Source: Favolaschia claudopus | Lineage: Eukaryota > Basidiomycota > Agaricomycetes > Agaricales > Mycenaceae | Assembly (NCBI GenBank): GCA_037176885.1 | Contig: JAWWNJ010000035.1 | Span: 1,488,001 to 1,552,000, forward strand | Length of the DNA: 64,000 nt | Reading direction: 5' to 3' | In this document: in pieces, positions 1 to 10,741 of the stretch | Numbering within the stretch: the stretch's first letter is position 1 | Layout: every line of letters begins with the position of its first letter | Made by a program: the position numbers and the translations under genes | The notes under the pieces: model-generated | The model's database searches: none | What the model was told of the DNA's origin: nothing | What the model saw: the letters and a program-made list of their open reading frames with translations, nothing else

Positions 1-667
1 CGCATACGCCGAGTCCGGGGCCGGAGGGTGGGGAGAGGAAGAGTAATCGGAAGAGGAAGGGGAAGAAGGAGGGTGGTGCGGGAGGGGGCGAGGAGGGGCA
101 GGGGCAGGAGGGTGGTGCGGGGCAGGGAAGGGAACAGGGGACAGGGTGGGAATCACGAGAATAACAATAACAATAACAATCGGAGCAAGCGGAAGCCGAA
201 GGGAGAGCGGGGAGCTCCGAATGGGGAGCAGGGCGAGGCGTCAAGGCGCGGTTCTGTTGATGTCGCGCCGGCGACGACGCCTGTGAGCGGCGATGCTCCT
301 GCTCCTCCTCCAACAACGGCAAGCCGCAACAACAACAACAACTGCAGAATGGGAACGGCAATGGGACGACGTTGTATATCCCGCCGCCTGATCTCCAAGT
401 CGATGGAGAGGCGTTGCTCACGAGCGGGGTGGACGGTGCTTTGGATCCTGCTGCGAAGAAGGCGAGGAATCTCAATAAGAAGGTATGATCATTATATCGT
501 CCTCAGCTGTCCTGGCGTTCAATCAAATGAAATGGCGTGTAGCTCAAGGCCATCGAGGAACTCAAGGAGAAGGCAAACGCGGAGAACGGCTGGAAGCGAC
601 GCAGCTGAAGAAGATGGAGGGCGAGGCAGAGATACGGAAAGAGTTAGCGGGTTTGGGGAGTGTATAA
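1..667 (+). CDS. eIF2A: eIF2A C-terminus (partial, frame disrupted)
   Basis: This is the 3' end of translation initiation factor 2A, a cytosolic WD-repeat protein that can bring initiator tRNA to the 40S subunit. Only the low-complexity linker and the C-terminal helical tail are in the window. The tail reads DPAAKKARNLNKK, then an intron at about 484-542, then LKAIEELKEK and ERLEATQLKKMEGEAEIRKE, which is the conserved eIF2A ending, with a stop at 665-667. The frame is not continuous. Basic residues at the start read in one frame, an Asn-rich stretch from about 150 in another, and the tail changes frame again near 570-580. One change could be a 41-nt intron at 283-323; the others look like indels. 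eIF2A is normally a single-copy, conserved gene, so sequence error is more likely than real decay. The family call is confident, the exon structure is not. Confidence 0.78.
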
Positions 668-1946
668 TCCCTACTGGCTCCGCGCGTCTGTTGTATAGTA
701 TGTAGTACTTATCCCATACTATAGCTACTGCTGCTACTTATCAGACCTCTCGTCCGTTGTTATTTACGCATATACGCTCTGTCTGTACACGCTCTGCATT
801 TTCGTTTGGTGGTTTATCGTTTCGTTATTTAGAGAACACGATCTGTTACCCGTGCGCAAAGACAGAGGGGAGATACTGAGAAATATGAAGAGCTCTCTCG
901 TCTTTGTCCGCCAAGACGGCCGACAATCAATGCAGCAGATCCATTGGCTCAACGGACTCGATGGAAACTTGCACAGACGCTTCGCGTTATGAATATGCCG
1001 GCGAGAGATTCGGAGTGGATTTGCAAGTGACTATGTATGGCGAGGCAAATGGCAGGAGCAACAAAGTCCACGTTATTGGAGTCATGAACCGAGTCTTCAA
1101 GTCTTTTGGAAAGATGATTCAGGTCGACGTGACCAGTACGAGGAACTTGGATTGAAGGGTCACAGGCAGGACTGTGTGGGCCAGAGGTTTTGCTCGAGCA
1201 AAATGAATCTTGACGTTGGATCGGCAGCCGAAGAATTCGAGTGAAAAAGAACATTGACAGGACAGGATTACGGAGGTCGAGAAAGCAGCGAAAGCGAATA
1301 AACATATTCAGCATGAATGTGCTACGGTACAGGCTCTGTCAGCATGTGTCAGCATATTGTAGGAATACTCAAGGAACACTAAGAGCAAAAACGGCATTTT
1401 CGTCAGCATTGAAGGCATTAGTAAGTGCGTCGAACTGGTGGGGATGAAGGCGAGAGGACCGCTTTATAGCTGGAGTCTGGCACGGATGTCTTCACGAATG
1501 AAGTAGTCAGAGAGCACAGTGAACACAGGGACGTACTGACCTTCGTTCTTGTCCAATTGTCGCGTTTGTAGATGGTATTTAGTCCTGGGCATGCCGTCAC
1601 CGACTCGGCCATATTCACATGCCGGACAACTTCAAAGTTTGCGCCGCGAAAGTCTGCAAAGTAAAGTCAGAGTGAACTTGTAGGGTTAGTATATAATGAA
1701 TACTTTGTTGCGCATGCTACACGAAAACATGTGCAGAGTGTAGGGATGATGATCGTCGCGCATTTTAAATTTTGGTTGGATTCGTCCCCACTCGTAGCGA
1801 CTGTTGAGCCTGAGCCCGTTTGCCCGTCATTCCGTCTCAGGATCGGACCTGTTGATGGATAAGTAAGCCCTATATAAGCATGAGCTCTTCCTCCTCAGAG
1901 AAATAACCGCTGACCTTTGTGCATCCTCCCTCCCGCTACACTCACC
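668..1946. other. Intergenic, no convincing gene
   Basis: No recognisable protein family was found here. Several overlapping reading frames under 125 codons occur on both strands without family motifs. The best looking is a minus-strand frame of about 42 codons from an ATG at 1592 to a stop at 1464, ending in FIREDIRARLQL. It has a plausible protein composition, but I cannot assign it and its upstream frame is closed. Confidence 0.4.
1871..1878 (+). promoter_or_regulatory. TATA box of the alpha/beta hydrolase gene
   Basis: TATATAAG lies 69 bases before the ATG at 1947, a usual spacing for a fungal TATA-type promoter. The call rests on the motif and its position only. Confidence 0.5.
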
Positions 1947-3145
1947 ATGCGTCTGGCCCAACTCACGGCCATCGCCCTGTTCACCACCCTCGCCACCGGC
2001 CAGAACCTCACCTTCGACGCCTGGGAGCACGGCCGCGCGTCGCCCTCGAAACCGTCAGCATCCACTTCCGCTATGCAGGTACAGGCCCGCCCCTCCTTCT
2101 CGTGCACGGCAACCCGCAACACAGTCTGACCTGGCAGTGGATCGGGCCGCGCCTCGTCGCCGCCGGCTACACCGTCATCGCGCCGGACAACCGCGGCGCG
2201 GGCGACTCGAGCATCCCGCCCGACGCGGACTACAGCGCGGCGGCGCACGCAGGGGATTTGGTGGGGGTGTTGAATTTCTTGAATGTCTCGAGTGCGTATG
2301 TTTTCGCGCATGATAAGGGGCGTGGGGTTCGCGACGGCGCTGGCGGCGACGGAACCGAAGAGAGTGAAGATGTTTGGGGCTTGCGGAGTATGCTTTGCCG
2401 GGGTTCGGGTATGATGAGGCGGTGAACCCAGGGCCTTTTGTAAGTGCATTGGCTCCATGTTGTGACGGATTGATTAGCATACTGACCTCTCCGTCACCGC
2501 AGTGGGACCTCTACCAGAATCCGCAACTCGCCTTCTTTCAGATCCCCGATTTCGCGGAGTTCCTGATGGCAGGCCGGGAGCGCGCGTTCCTGCAGTGGTA
2601 CTTCTACCACGGCAGCTACTCGGGCACGGCCGCCTTTTCCGAGCTCACCGTCGACCGCTATGCCTCATCCGTCTCCAAGCCCGGCTTCCTGCGCGCCATG
2701 CTCGGCCCCTTCTCCACCGCCGCCCTGAACGCCGACCGGGCGTTCTTCACGAAGCGCTTCGCGGGTAATTCTAGTGCGCCGCTGGAGATGCCGGTCCTCG
2801 CGATGGGCGGCGAGGCGAGCTTTGGGGCTCCCTGGTGCTCTGGAAAACTTGTTTAATAACAAGATCGCGAAAGATATCGAGTTTGATGTGGTTCCTAAAG
2901 CTGGGCATTGGATTGGTGAGTCTTTTTTTCAGGCGTGAATGAAAGATGATTTACTAATGAGTGTGAATGTTAAAGCGGATGAGAACCCGAACTGGGGTCG
3001 CTGACCGGATCCTCAAATTCCTTGGCCGCGACAGCGACCGCTCTGCCAGCCATCGACCCTTTCGCACCTGAAGGATCAGGTCACGCTGTCGGTGGGCTAC
3101 TTCGGTACGCTGCGGAACGCCAGGTTGGGCGGAATGCCCGTTTGA
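1947..3145 (+). CDS. Secreted alpha/beta hydrolase, epoxide hydrolase type (frame disrupted)
   Basis: The product resembles fungal alpha/beta-fold hydrolases of the epoxide hydrolase / haloalkane dehalogenase group. It starts with a signal peptide (MRLAQLTAIALFTTLATGQ) after a TATA box. The core reads GPPLLLVHGNPQHSLTWQW (oxyanion HGNP), then VIAPDNRGAGDSS, then FAHDKG with the likely nucleophile Asp, then a cap region with DLYQNPQLAFFQ, ASFG, and VPKAGHWI with the catalytic His. There is an intron at about 2449-2502 and another near 2915-2973. The family ending NARLGGMPV gives a stop at 3143-3145. These blocks lie in different frames: I count at least five frame changes, near 2040, 2325, 2385, 2825 and 3000-3050, several next to G or C runs. 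Either it is a pseudogene or the sequence carries indels; its neighbours are broken in the same way. Confidence 0.72.
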
Positions 3146-3323
3146 GTGTGTGGACACGTGTTGGGGATGCTCCTGGGTAGATGGTGTTGAATTTCATTCA
3201 CTCGTTTCTGTTTATTCCGTAAGTTAAAGTAATCCAGGCTGCTAATCCAAAAAGTGCTCCTCGGTTTCGTTCACGAAGCGAGGCAAAGTCAGTCCAGCAT
3301 TGACCAGAGCGTAAGCTTGATGA

Positions 3324-4143
3324 TCAGAGGCAAGGCCAGGAAACGACAGCCGAAATATCGGTCATCAACTTGATAAAGGGCAGATATAAGTATATTCCTA
3401 GATGTATTATATCATACAACCGTGTCCAGCGCGGCTCGGGGAGACAGACAGTAGATCCGGGCATTAGTGAATCACAATTCACATTCGTATTCAGTTTCTT
3501 CAGGTCATCCAGAGAACAGCCATGAGTCTGCGAGATAGCCCAGCAAGAATCGCCCGGTTGTACGAGATAACTTGTCGTGTGAGGAGGGCAGGGATTCTTG
3601 GGCGGTGCGAGGGCGGGAGCGAAGATGAGGCGCCAGACGAGGAGAGAACGACGCCAATGGAGAGGAAGAACGGGAAGATGGTGCGGTAGGCGTTGGTGTT
3701 ACCGTGGATGTATCTGAATCTCCCGGTCTATTGCGAGCAAGTGAGCACACGAGTTGCGCACAGAAAGAAAACGACTGACAGAATCGGTGGCAAGAGGTTG
3801 ATAACCATCCGCACGCACTGGGGCGGCCTCAACGTCTTGGTCCAGAGAGCTTTCCCCGTCGGAAACTACAGTCGCAGCGATATCGTCAGAAGGCAAAACC
3901 AAACGAAACTGGAGGTTTAAGCTCACCTCTGGTCATCTCGCTGAACTCTGCTCCTTGTGCGCCTTGCCACACCGAGCCGTCGCTGTCTCTGAAATAGTAG
4001 CGTCCAGTGTCACTGTCGTACCCAATGCGTTCCATTCCTTCTGGAAGCCGGGCTTCGTCCTACAGTATAGAGCCTCAGCTGCCTCTAGAAAAGCAATGGC
4101 TTGAATGTAGGCATACGGAGTCTTCTTGAGTCCAACGTCCCAT
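3324..4143 (-). CDS. LysM (CBM50) domain membrane protein
   Basis: Four exons were traced from the ATG at 4143: 4143-4117 (MGRWTQEDS), 4059-3927, 3865-3780 and 3727-3324. Exon 2 encodes the family signature MERIGYDSDTGRYYFRDSDG, followed by WQGAQGAEFSEMTR. Exon 3 adds VEAAPVRADGYQPLATDS. Exon 4 encodes a hydrophobic segment (AYRTIFPFFLSIGVVL) and then a LysM motif: SYLVQPGDSCWAISQTHGC, SLDDLKKLN and LMPGSTVCLP. This order (N-terminal region, one membrane span, C-terminal LysM) is familiar from Agaricomycetes CBM50 proteins; LysM binds chitin-type glycans. One frame change lies just after the membrane span (about 3645). The tail after the LysM is longer than I expect. Confidence 0.78.
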
Positions 4144-4685
4144 GATTAATAATTGAAGATGGTGGTAAGAGAGTGAGATGGAGAGGCACGGTGAGGCGCT
4201 GCTCGCCTCGGCCTAGACTGTTTCCCACGACTTTGATCAGCCCAATTCTGCTCGCAAACGTCGAGGGCGCTCTGTCTCGGCCCTTTTGCTGCAAAGTAGC
4301 TGAATTTTTTTTGGCACCTATGCACCACCATTTGCAACTTGAAGGCTCTCAGGGCTGATACAAACTTGCAATTGAGCAATCCGACACTATTTTGACGAAA
4401 TTTTTGATTCCCTCTTGCTTCCCTTTGTTCTTCTTCTTCCTGACTGTACCTGACTGAGCCTTCGTCTTATGACGGCCATTTGGCGTATTCACTCTTGCCC
4501 ATCTCGTCGACTACACTGGTAGCCGTCACTTGTCGCCATCAACCCCGCATCAGCTGATTCTGGGGAACGCATGGGCGGAAGTATGGTCAACAATTCAAAG
4601 CGATGCCGCGGTCAGTTCTCCGTATATAACAGCTGCCCGAGATCCTCCAACCCTTGTGGCCTCTTTGCTCTCAACCCCCACGACG
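4144..4685. other. Divergent intergenic region
   Basis: This lies between the divergently transcribed LysM gene and the small secreted-protein gene. Apart from a TATA-like element at 4623-4629 I see no gene or repeat. Confidence 0.4.
4623..4629 (+). promoter_or_regulatory. TATA-like element
   Basis: TATATAA lies 57 bases before the ATG at 4686 of the secreted-protein gene. The call is from motif and spacing only. Confidence 0.4.
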
Positions 4686-5504
4686 ATGGCTCGCTTTGGC
4701 TCGCTTTTCTTTGGACTCGTTGCGGCGCTCTTCGTCAGCGCTTCACCCGCCGCACGCGGACTGCAGCCGACGCCCGCTAACCCTCCTTGGCGAAATTATC
4801 AACGCTCTGCAAATAGGATTGGTTACCCACATTAACGCTACGATCACTGTGAGGAATATTTGCTTTGCGGTCGTTCGCTTGGTCGCTGAGATGCTGCATC
4901 CTTGCAGCTCGAAACTCTGACTACGAATCTGCTTTCGTGAGCTCCTCCATCCCTTCCCCAGTCGCTCATGGTCTGATGTGTGCTCGCAGAATCGAATTCG
5001 GAGGTCCGCCTGCTCAATTCCCCACCTGTTCATCGAACTCATTCTTGACCACTCTCCAGCTCAGAACCCGCTCATCTTCGAGCTCACCCTCGACAGCGTA
5101 ACCAGCACCGCCGGAATCAACGATACCGTCTACGCCACCTTCAACCACACCTTCGCCAAGCCCGTCGTCGTCCCCCCCTCTCGGCACCGCCAACTCCGGT
5201 ACCGTCGACAACGTCCTCCTGACCCAGGGAGCCATCGCGTCTCTTGATATCATTCCTCTGGGCTACCTCGATCTCCTCAACGTCGACATCAACATCAGGT
5301 GCGCGTTCATCTTCTCTGCCGCCCAGAAACATCATCTCAGTGATGTCAATTTTTAGGGCTTTGACCATCAACGGAAAGCTCGGGATCCCTTTGGTTATCA
5401 GCGGGCTTCATCAGAAGAACGTGTCGACGACGTGAGTAGCGTTGGACTACCGTCCACACCTCCTCGCTCACACCTTTCTCAGCTACGACCTCGCTCTGAG
5501 TTGA
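4686..5504 (+). CDS. Small secreted basidiomycete protein, possibly LEA2/WHy-like (frame disrupted)
   Basis: It begins with a signal peptide (MARFGSLFFGLVAALFVSAS). The mature part reads LLGEIINALQIGLVTHINA, then NPLIFELTLDSVTSTAGIN, FNHTFAKPVVVPP, GTVDNVLLTQGAIASLDII and ALTINGKLGIPLVISGLHQ, ending YDLALS with the stop at 5502-5504. Introns are visible at about 4850-4908, 4937-4989, 5299-5355 and 5432-5481. Alternating beta-strand segments, a conserved Asn before the strand and the paired 'V..G....' repeats resemble LEA2/WHy-type beta-sandwich proteins, but I hold that loosely; the safe call is a secreted protein of unknown function. There are two single-base frame shifts, one after the signal peptide near 4770 and one at a seven-C run near 5172-5180. 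The splice structure at 4990-5060 is uncertain. Confidence 0.55.
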
Positions 5505-6294
5505 ACGCAAGGATCCAAGAGGCAATTATGGCGGGAAGTTGTAGCGTCAAGGCGAAGCATTTTGTTTTTAATGGGCATGTGATATGGGTGCAAATCGTGT
5601 TGCTGTCAATTGAATTGGTTAGTTGTGAATCTGAATCACTGCTGCCCTTGAGAGCTTGAGATTTTGAGCTACGGATCCCTAAGCTGGCGTCTGCTTTTTG
5701 GCTTCACGACTCACGTTGCCTCAATTTCACACTTCGACGGATCTGCCACTCGCTGGGTTCGAAACATAAAAAACACAGATCCTCACCATTTTCACTCTCG
5801 TTCTCCGACCGTATATGTAGTCAAATGCTCCCGGCTGTACATGCAAACATATCATGGGCTAGTCTCCCTATCCTGAATATCTAAAGGAATCCGACCGGAA
5901 ACAGCGTCTTAATTGACGACATGTGCCCGCATTTCTCGGCGCCGTATCCTGTGATACATGCGCCTTTTCAAACACGCCTGTACTCCAAACGCACTGGAGG
6001 GATGGAGAATGCGCGTTGTTTCAATGTTTGGCCGTGACTGGTCAGCACGTGAGACCAGCGGAGTTTGACACCGCTAAGCCTACCCCCAAGATCAAAAACT
6101 TGAAAAAGCTTTGAAAAAAGCTTGAAAAGTCAAGAAAAAGTCGGGAATTGAGTCTACTTGCTCTGTCTCGACAAGTTGCGCGTCACACTGCTTTGTGCCC
6201 GGCACGTCACCCTCCCCTCCGAGTGAGGCTACTTATCTTTGCCAGCGTCTCCAAAGCGTCTCCCAACTTTTATCCTTGGTGGAATTTGGATGGG
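5505..6294. other. Intergenic, nothing recognised
   Basis: The reading frames here are short and overlap on both strands. Near 6095-6140 there are three tandem imperfect copies of a cttgaaaaag-like unit just upstream of the F-box-like gene. No other structure was seen. Confidence 0.35.
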
Positions 6295-8779
6295 ATGTCT
6301 GTTTTCCCCATTGTGCACTCTCTGCCGGAAGAGACTATCTCAGAAATCCTTTCCCCCGCGCTGAAAGTCTCCGACGCAGCATTTTGCGACGCCAGTTTGG
6401 TTTCACCGTTTTCAAAATACGAAGAACCCACCTCCAACTACCTCCTCGTCTGCAAAACATGGCTTCGCATCGCCACCCCCCTCCTATATAGCACGGTTGT
6501 CCTTCGCTCCAAGGGACAAGCAAAAGCTCTCAGCACCGTCCTGGTCGAGAACCCCGAATTTGGCCAGTATATCAAAAAGCTTCGAGTCGAAGGCGGATAT
6601 GGGCCACCTATGCACACCATTCTGGAGTGCTCTCCGAACATCTCCGACCTCTTTTTATGCACGAGGATCTTTTCGTCGGATAACACCAGCGGATTGTGCA
6701 GTGGCCTCGAATTGATCAATCCCACTCGTCTCATTTTGTGGCACGCAGACCACCAAGGGCTGGGCAATAGAACATACTTGCAGCTGCTGGATGCTCTTGT
6801 GGCTGCAATTCCCGAATGGGACAATTTGGTCCGCCCGCTCATTTCCCTCGCCCGATTTGCCGTTGCTGATTTTGCCATTTGTTTTCGCTGGCAGCGCATT
6901 TTCCAGCCCTCATTCTATATGCTGAATCATCCCTCAGACAGGATAGCTGAGGAGATCGCCAAAGCTCAAAAGCTGACTACTGTCGTGGTCACGCAAGTGT
7001 CTCACGTTAGCTGGGTGTATAACTTGTACAAAAAATGTCCTTTACAACAAATCCAAGTCAAAACCTCAGCCCCGGTCGAGCCGGATTCGAGGTATAGAAA
7101 TCAGTTATATGCTCTCATGGAGAATCCCAAGATCAAAGCTCTTCTGAGGTTCAATTATCCTGAACAACCGCAAGTGTTTTTCTCTATCTTTCCCGTGACT
7201 CGATTGATTCTGAAACGCGTCGTTGTAGAACTCCGACCCCAGTTGAGTCAACGCAGATTACCACGGACATGGAGCTTCCTTCCATTGACATCGTGCCCTC
7301 TCTGAATCCTTTCTTCAAACCGCTGTCGAACACAGCGCCTCACATAGCAGACAAAATCTGGGACCGAGTCTTGTTTTTCGCTTTTGTTGACCCCCATCCT
7401 GGCCAAAATCCCGTCGAAAATTTTCGGCGCCGTCCCGACCTGCTACTAGTATCTAAAACATTCCACGTGAGTGCCCACCGCTTCGATGTACCACAACTCC
7501 AAATTCGCTCATGTCTTCCAATAGCGCTTGGGAATACCTCATCACTACGCACGTGTTTATCTCCACTGCGAAAGCAGCGTTCGACAATTTAGAGCCCTTC
7601 TTTCGAAAGAACCAGCAATCGCTCTCCATGTCCGCAATCTGGTAGTCCATGATTACACTGCGTACCATAACCTACATGGAGGCGACGACCCACTGTCCGC
7701 GATTCTCTCGCGAACAAGTGGGCTACTGAAGTTTGGGGACGTACGGACTGCCACTACTACACACTCACCAGATTTGCGGACGATACCCTGGACTGCGTTC
7801 GAAGTTTTGGGCAAGACGGCAGGTTCAACTTTGCGAGAATGCTGTGCACGGATTTGGGCTGTTGAAGACGCTTCGGCGGCGGTGTTTGATGAGTTGAAGG
7901 CATTGAGGACCTTAATGTGGGATTGTGACACTACGTTCACTGGGGCAGAGAAGGTGTCTGGGGATGGCCTCCTAAATTTAGAAGAACTGCATATCAGGTC
8001 CACCGATTCGTCCTTCATACGGGTGCTCTCCAGAATGAGGTGTGTCTGTACGTGGGTTTCGGCAACAGATGAACTCATTACGCCGTCGATAGATTGGAAT
8101 TTCTCAGACGAATCGTGCTTTCGACCGAAGTCGATTGCAAAATTCTGTTCGAGGTCCACGGTTCAAAGCTGACCGAACTGGTGCTTGAATACAAGCAGCT
8201 TCACGCTTTCCGCGGTAAAATACTCACATTTTGCCCAAATCTTCAAGTAATTACGATCACCGAAATGGTAGGAGCTTCTGTGTGTTTTTTCGAATTTATT
8301 ACTGAGCACTGCAGGGAGGACCCCCTGGTTTCGACGAGCTCAATTCGAAAGGCGCCTTCAGGCCAGCGCTCACGAAAATTGTATTTGATGTTCCTAAGTG
8401 CCAGTGGAGAAAAACTAGATCAGGGTTTTGATCCTACATTTAACCACCTCGCATTTGTTCACTCACTTGAATCTTTTGTCCAGTCTCGAAGACAAAAACA
8501 TCATCTTCGCATGGGACACCTTCTTCAAGCTCTTCGAACCAAAAAAACATCTCCCCAATTTACAGGAAATAGAATTCGAGGACTGTGTGTGGCCGACTAA
8601 CGAGTAAGTGGGATTCGAACACTTACTACTCCGTCCATCTCATCGTTCATCGTCATTTTGTTAGAAGGGACATCAACAAGAGTCGTTGGGTGCGGTGGGC
8701 TGAATTGCTGTTGAAGCATGACGTTCACTTGGCGGACAAGAATGGGACGCGGTGGAAGCGGAGGGCAGGGGCTAAGTAG
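6295..8779 (+). CDS. F-box-like protein with two F-box-type segments
   Basis: The chosen start is the ATG at 6295 (MSVFPIVHSLPEETISEILS), which begins directly with the F-box-like helix; an upstream in-frame stretch lacks a better ATG. The first segment continues to YLLVCKTWLRIATPLLYSTV. After an intron near 7171-7220 a second segment of the same type follows: HIADKIWDRVLFFAFVD ... LLLVSKTFHRLGIPHHYARV. Leu-rich repeat-like sequence follows. Further introns lie at about 7468-7528, 8040-8090, 8267-8313, 8398-8481 and 8602-8669, all joining cleanly, with the stop at 8777-8779 after KRRAGAK. Proteins of this kind act as substrate adaptors of SCF ubiquitin ligases, but the partner here is unknown. 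The frame is intact throughout, in contrast to the genes before it. Confidence 0.78.
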
Positions 8780-8826
8780 ATAATATTTTGCCCGTCCGAT
8801 AACAATGAATCAAATTCAAACACCCA

Positions 8827-9792
8827 TTACACATGTAGATACGGATCCGCGACATACACAATGCGGTTCTCCTCCCATTTCTCCAGATACTCCCGATATC
8901 TCTCTTCAGCTCCAGGTCCAATCAAGAGTCTCTGCATCTCCCGCGCAATATCTGAGTGCCCACTATAATCTTGGACGTACAATTCAAATGCCCTGCTCTC
9001 GAACATGAAGAGCTCGAAAAACTGAAGGTTCCTAAATCCAAGCACCCGGTAAGCCCAGGTGTCGTTCACTGTATCAACGCGCGGGTTGAATGCCGTCCAC
9101 TTGACTCCGCTGGTCATACCGAAGCGAAACATAAGACGTTTGAGATTCATCTGCTCGAGCAAGGCGAAGACGGTGTGCCAAGGCGGGATGAACGAACATT
9201 GGAAGCTGTGATTCAGGTCAAGGCTGCGGATGTACGGAAGACTCCATTTGCCTAGGCCAGTGAGGACGTAGAGGTGGAGCTCGAGAACGGAGCAGGAGAA
9301 GGTGTTCTGTCCGTAGAGGACAGGGAGCGCTTCATGGTAGGCGTGTCGACAGGACAGTAGGATCGCGGTGGTGGGTCCTTCCGTGACGCCCTCCCACCGT
9401 GAGTGCGGATCGGCTGCGACCGGCTCAAGGTATTGAGAGCGGACGCCTGCGATACCGCGGTTATGAACAGCTCGCAAACGAAAGATGCGTCGTCCGAGCA
9501 AGTCTTCGTAGATGCGGAGCCGCAGCTCCAGGGGCAGCCGGAAGAAAGCAGATTCATGGGACTGGACAGCTGCAGGACGCTGGAAGATGTCGATTCGCGG
9601 TTTAGAAGGGGGTGCCCGACGACGCGGTGTGGGTTTGGATTGTCGTGGGACTCGTTTTCGACAGGTGGGAGGGAAGAGCCGTATCCAGCAGAAACAAGGA
9701 AAGCAAACGGTGATCAACGCATACTTGATGGCCAACTTTTGCCAGTCTGGAAGTTCCCCAACCATTGATCTTCTGTGAATAACTTGAACCAT
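8827..9792 (-). CDS. DUF7730 / F-box-like protein, copy A
   Basis: This is a single open frame on the minus strand. The ATG at 9792 (MVQVIHRRSMVGELPDW) is the first true ATG; a small upstream exon is possible. The N-terminus has a hydrophobic stretch (ALITVCFPCFCWIRLF), then Arg/Pro-rich linker. From about residue 80 comes the domain core FFRLPLELRLRIYEDLLGRR, then TTAILLSCRHAYHEALPVLY and WAYRVLGFRNLQFFELFMF. Fungal DUF7730 proteins share this F-box-like opening; their biochemical role is unknown. The protein is clearly related to the genes at 18973 and 27480 but more distant, and it is not inside their duplicated segment. It converges on the F-box-like gene with only 47 bases between the two stops. 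Confidence 0.75.
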   Translation of the reverse strand: MVQVIHRRSMVGELPDWQKLAIKYALITVCFPCFCWIRLFPPTCRKRVPRQSKPTPRRRAPPSKPRIDIFQRPAAVQSHESAFFRLPLELRLRIYEDLLGRRIFRLRAVHNRGIAGVRSQYLEPVAADPHSRWEGVTEGPTTAILLSCRHAYHEALPVLYGQNTFSCSVLELHLYVLTGLGKWSLPYIRSLDLNHSFQCSFIPPWHTVFALLEQMNLKRLMFRFGMTSGVKWTAFNPRVDTVNDTWAYRVLGFRNLQFFELFMFESRAFELYVQDYSGHSDIAREMQRLLIGPGAEERYREYLEKWEENRIVYVADPYLHV

Positions 9793-10741
9793 TGCAAAGA
9801 AGACCGGAATGGATGAACACACGTACTGCTGCTCCCTGCGCTCTTGGCTCACGATGTCGTGGCGGTCAACATCGTCTTCACAGCAACAGACTCAAAGGCC
9901 TGACGGGATCCTGCGTCGGCTGTAGCGGTGTAACGCTAGGGCACCTACAGCACTACGATAGCACCTGATAGCGCTGGCAGCACTGCCACTGGCATTGATG
10001 ACTCGGAACAAGCCGGCAGTCACCGCTGATGGCGGGCCGCGTGTACGTCGGTCGATCCCTGGCTCCAGAATCCACTTTTGTCAAGCGCTGAGCTGCTTCA
10101 AGCTTTACTTGAAAGACGGGACGCACCTAAAATCCCGAGCTCGCAAGCTGAGTCATTTCTCCGAGCACCCGACACCGCTCGCGCATGGTGGGGCACATGG
10201 CACTGAGTTGTTATCCAACCGCACTGCGTTGATAGACGGTGTTCATTCGTACCATTTGAACTCAGGTGCTGCGGGTGCAAGATATTCTGCATGTCTTCTA
10301 TACTTGTATGCCAGCTGAGCGCGTGCTAAGGTCGCACGGACGGTGATCAAGGGTGTTGGCAATTGCTCAGGCTTTCAAGCAGTTCAGACACTCACCAAGG
10401 CTTGAATCTGCGTGCGCAAGCCATGCGTCGGTCATTCAAACCGGGTCCCGACACATGCATAGCACGTTACAGTAATGGTATCTTTTAAACGCGACGGCCG
10501 CTAACTGTTCCGTTCCCAAGTTATTTTCTATCGACGCTTGAAATTTTCAATCATGCGCAATGACTCGCGCGCTGGTGTAACTCGCAGCACAACCATTCAT
10601 ACTAACGCGCAATGTCACGGTGATCGAGTCAACAAGCGCCTACAGCCTCTCTCAAAACGGCCTTTTGTTAGTCCTTGTTCTCTACTCGCGCCCACAATTC
10701 CTTGACACCCAGCAACAGCTTGCCACTTTCCTCCCCCCACC
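9793..10741. other. Intergenic, nothing recognised
   Basis: This is about 950 bases between divergently transcribed genes. I see no tRNA, repeat or convincing reading frame here. Confidence 0.4.

Noticed and set aside
8600..8625. tRNA T-loop-like word (gttcgaatccca on the minus strand)
   Set aside because: It sits in an F-box-like gene intron, the stem pairing gives a nine-base loop, and no acceptor, D or anticodon arm is found.
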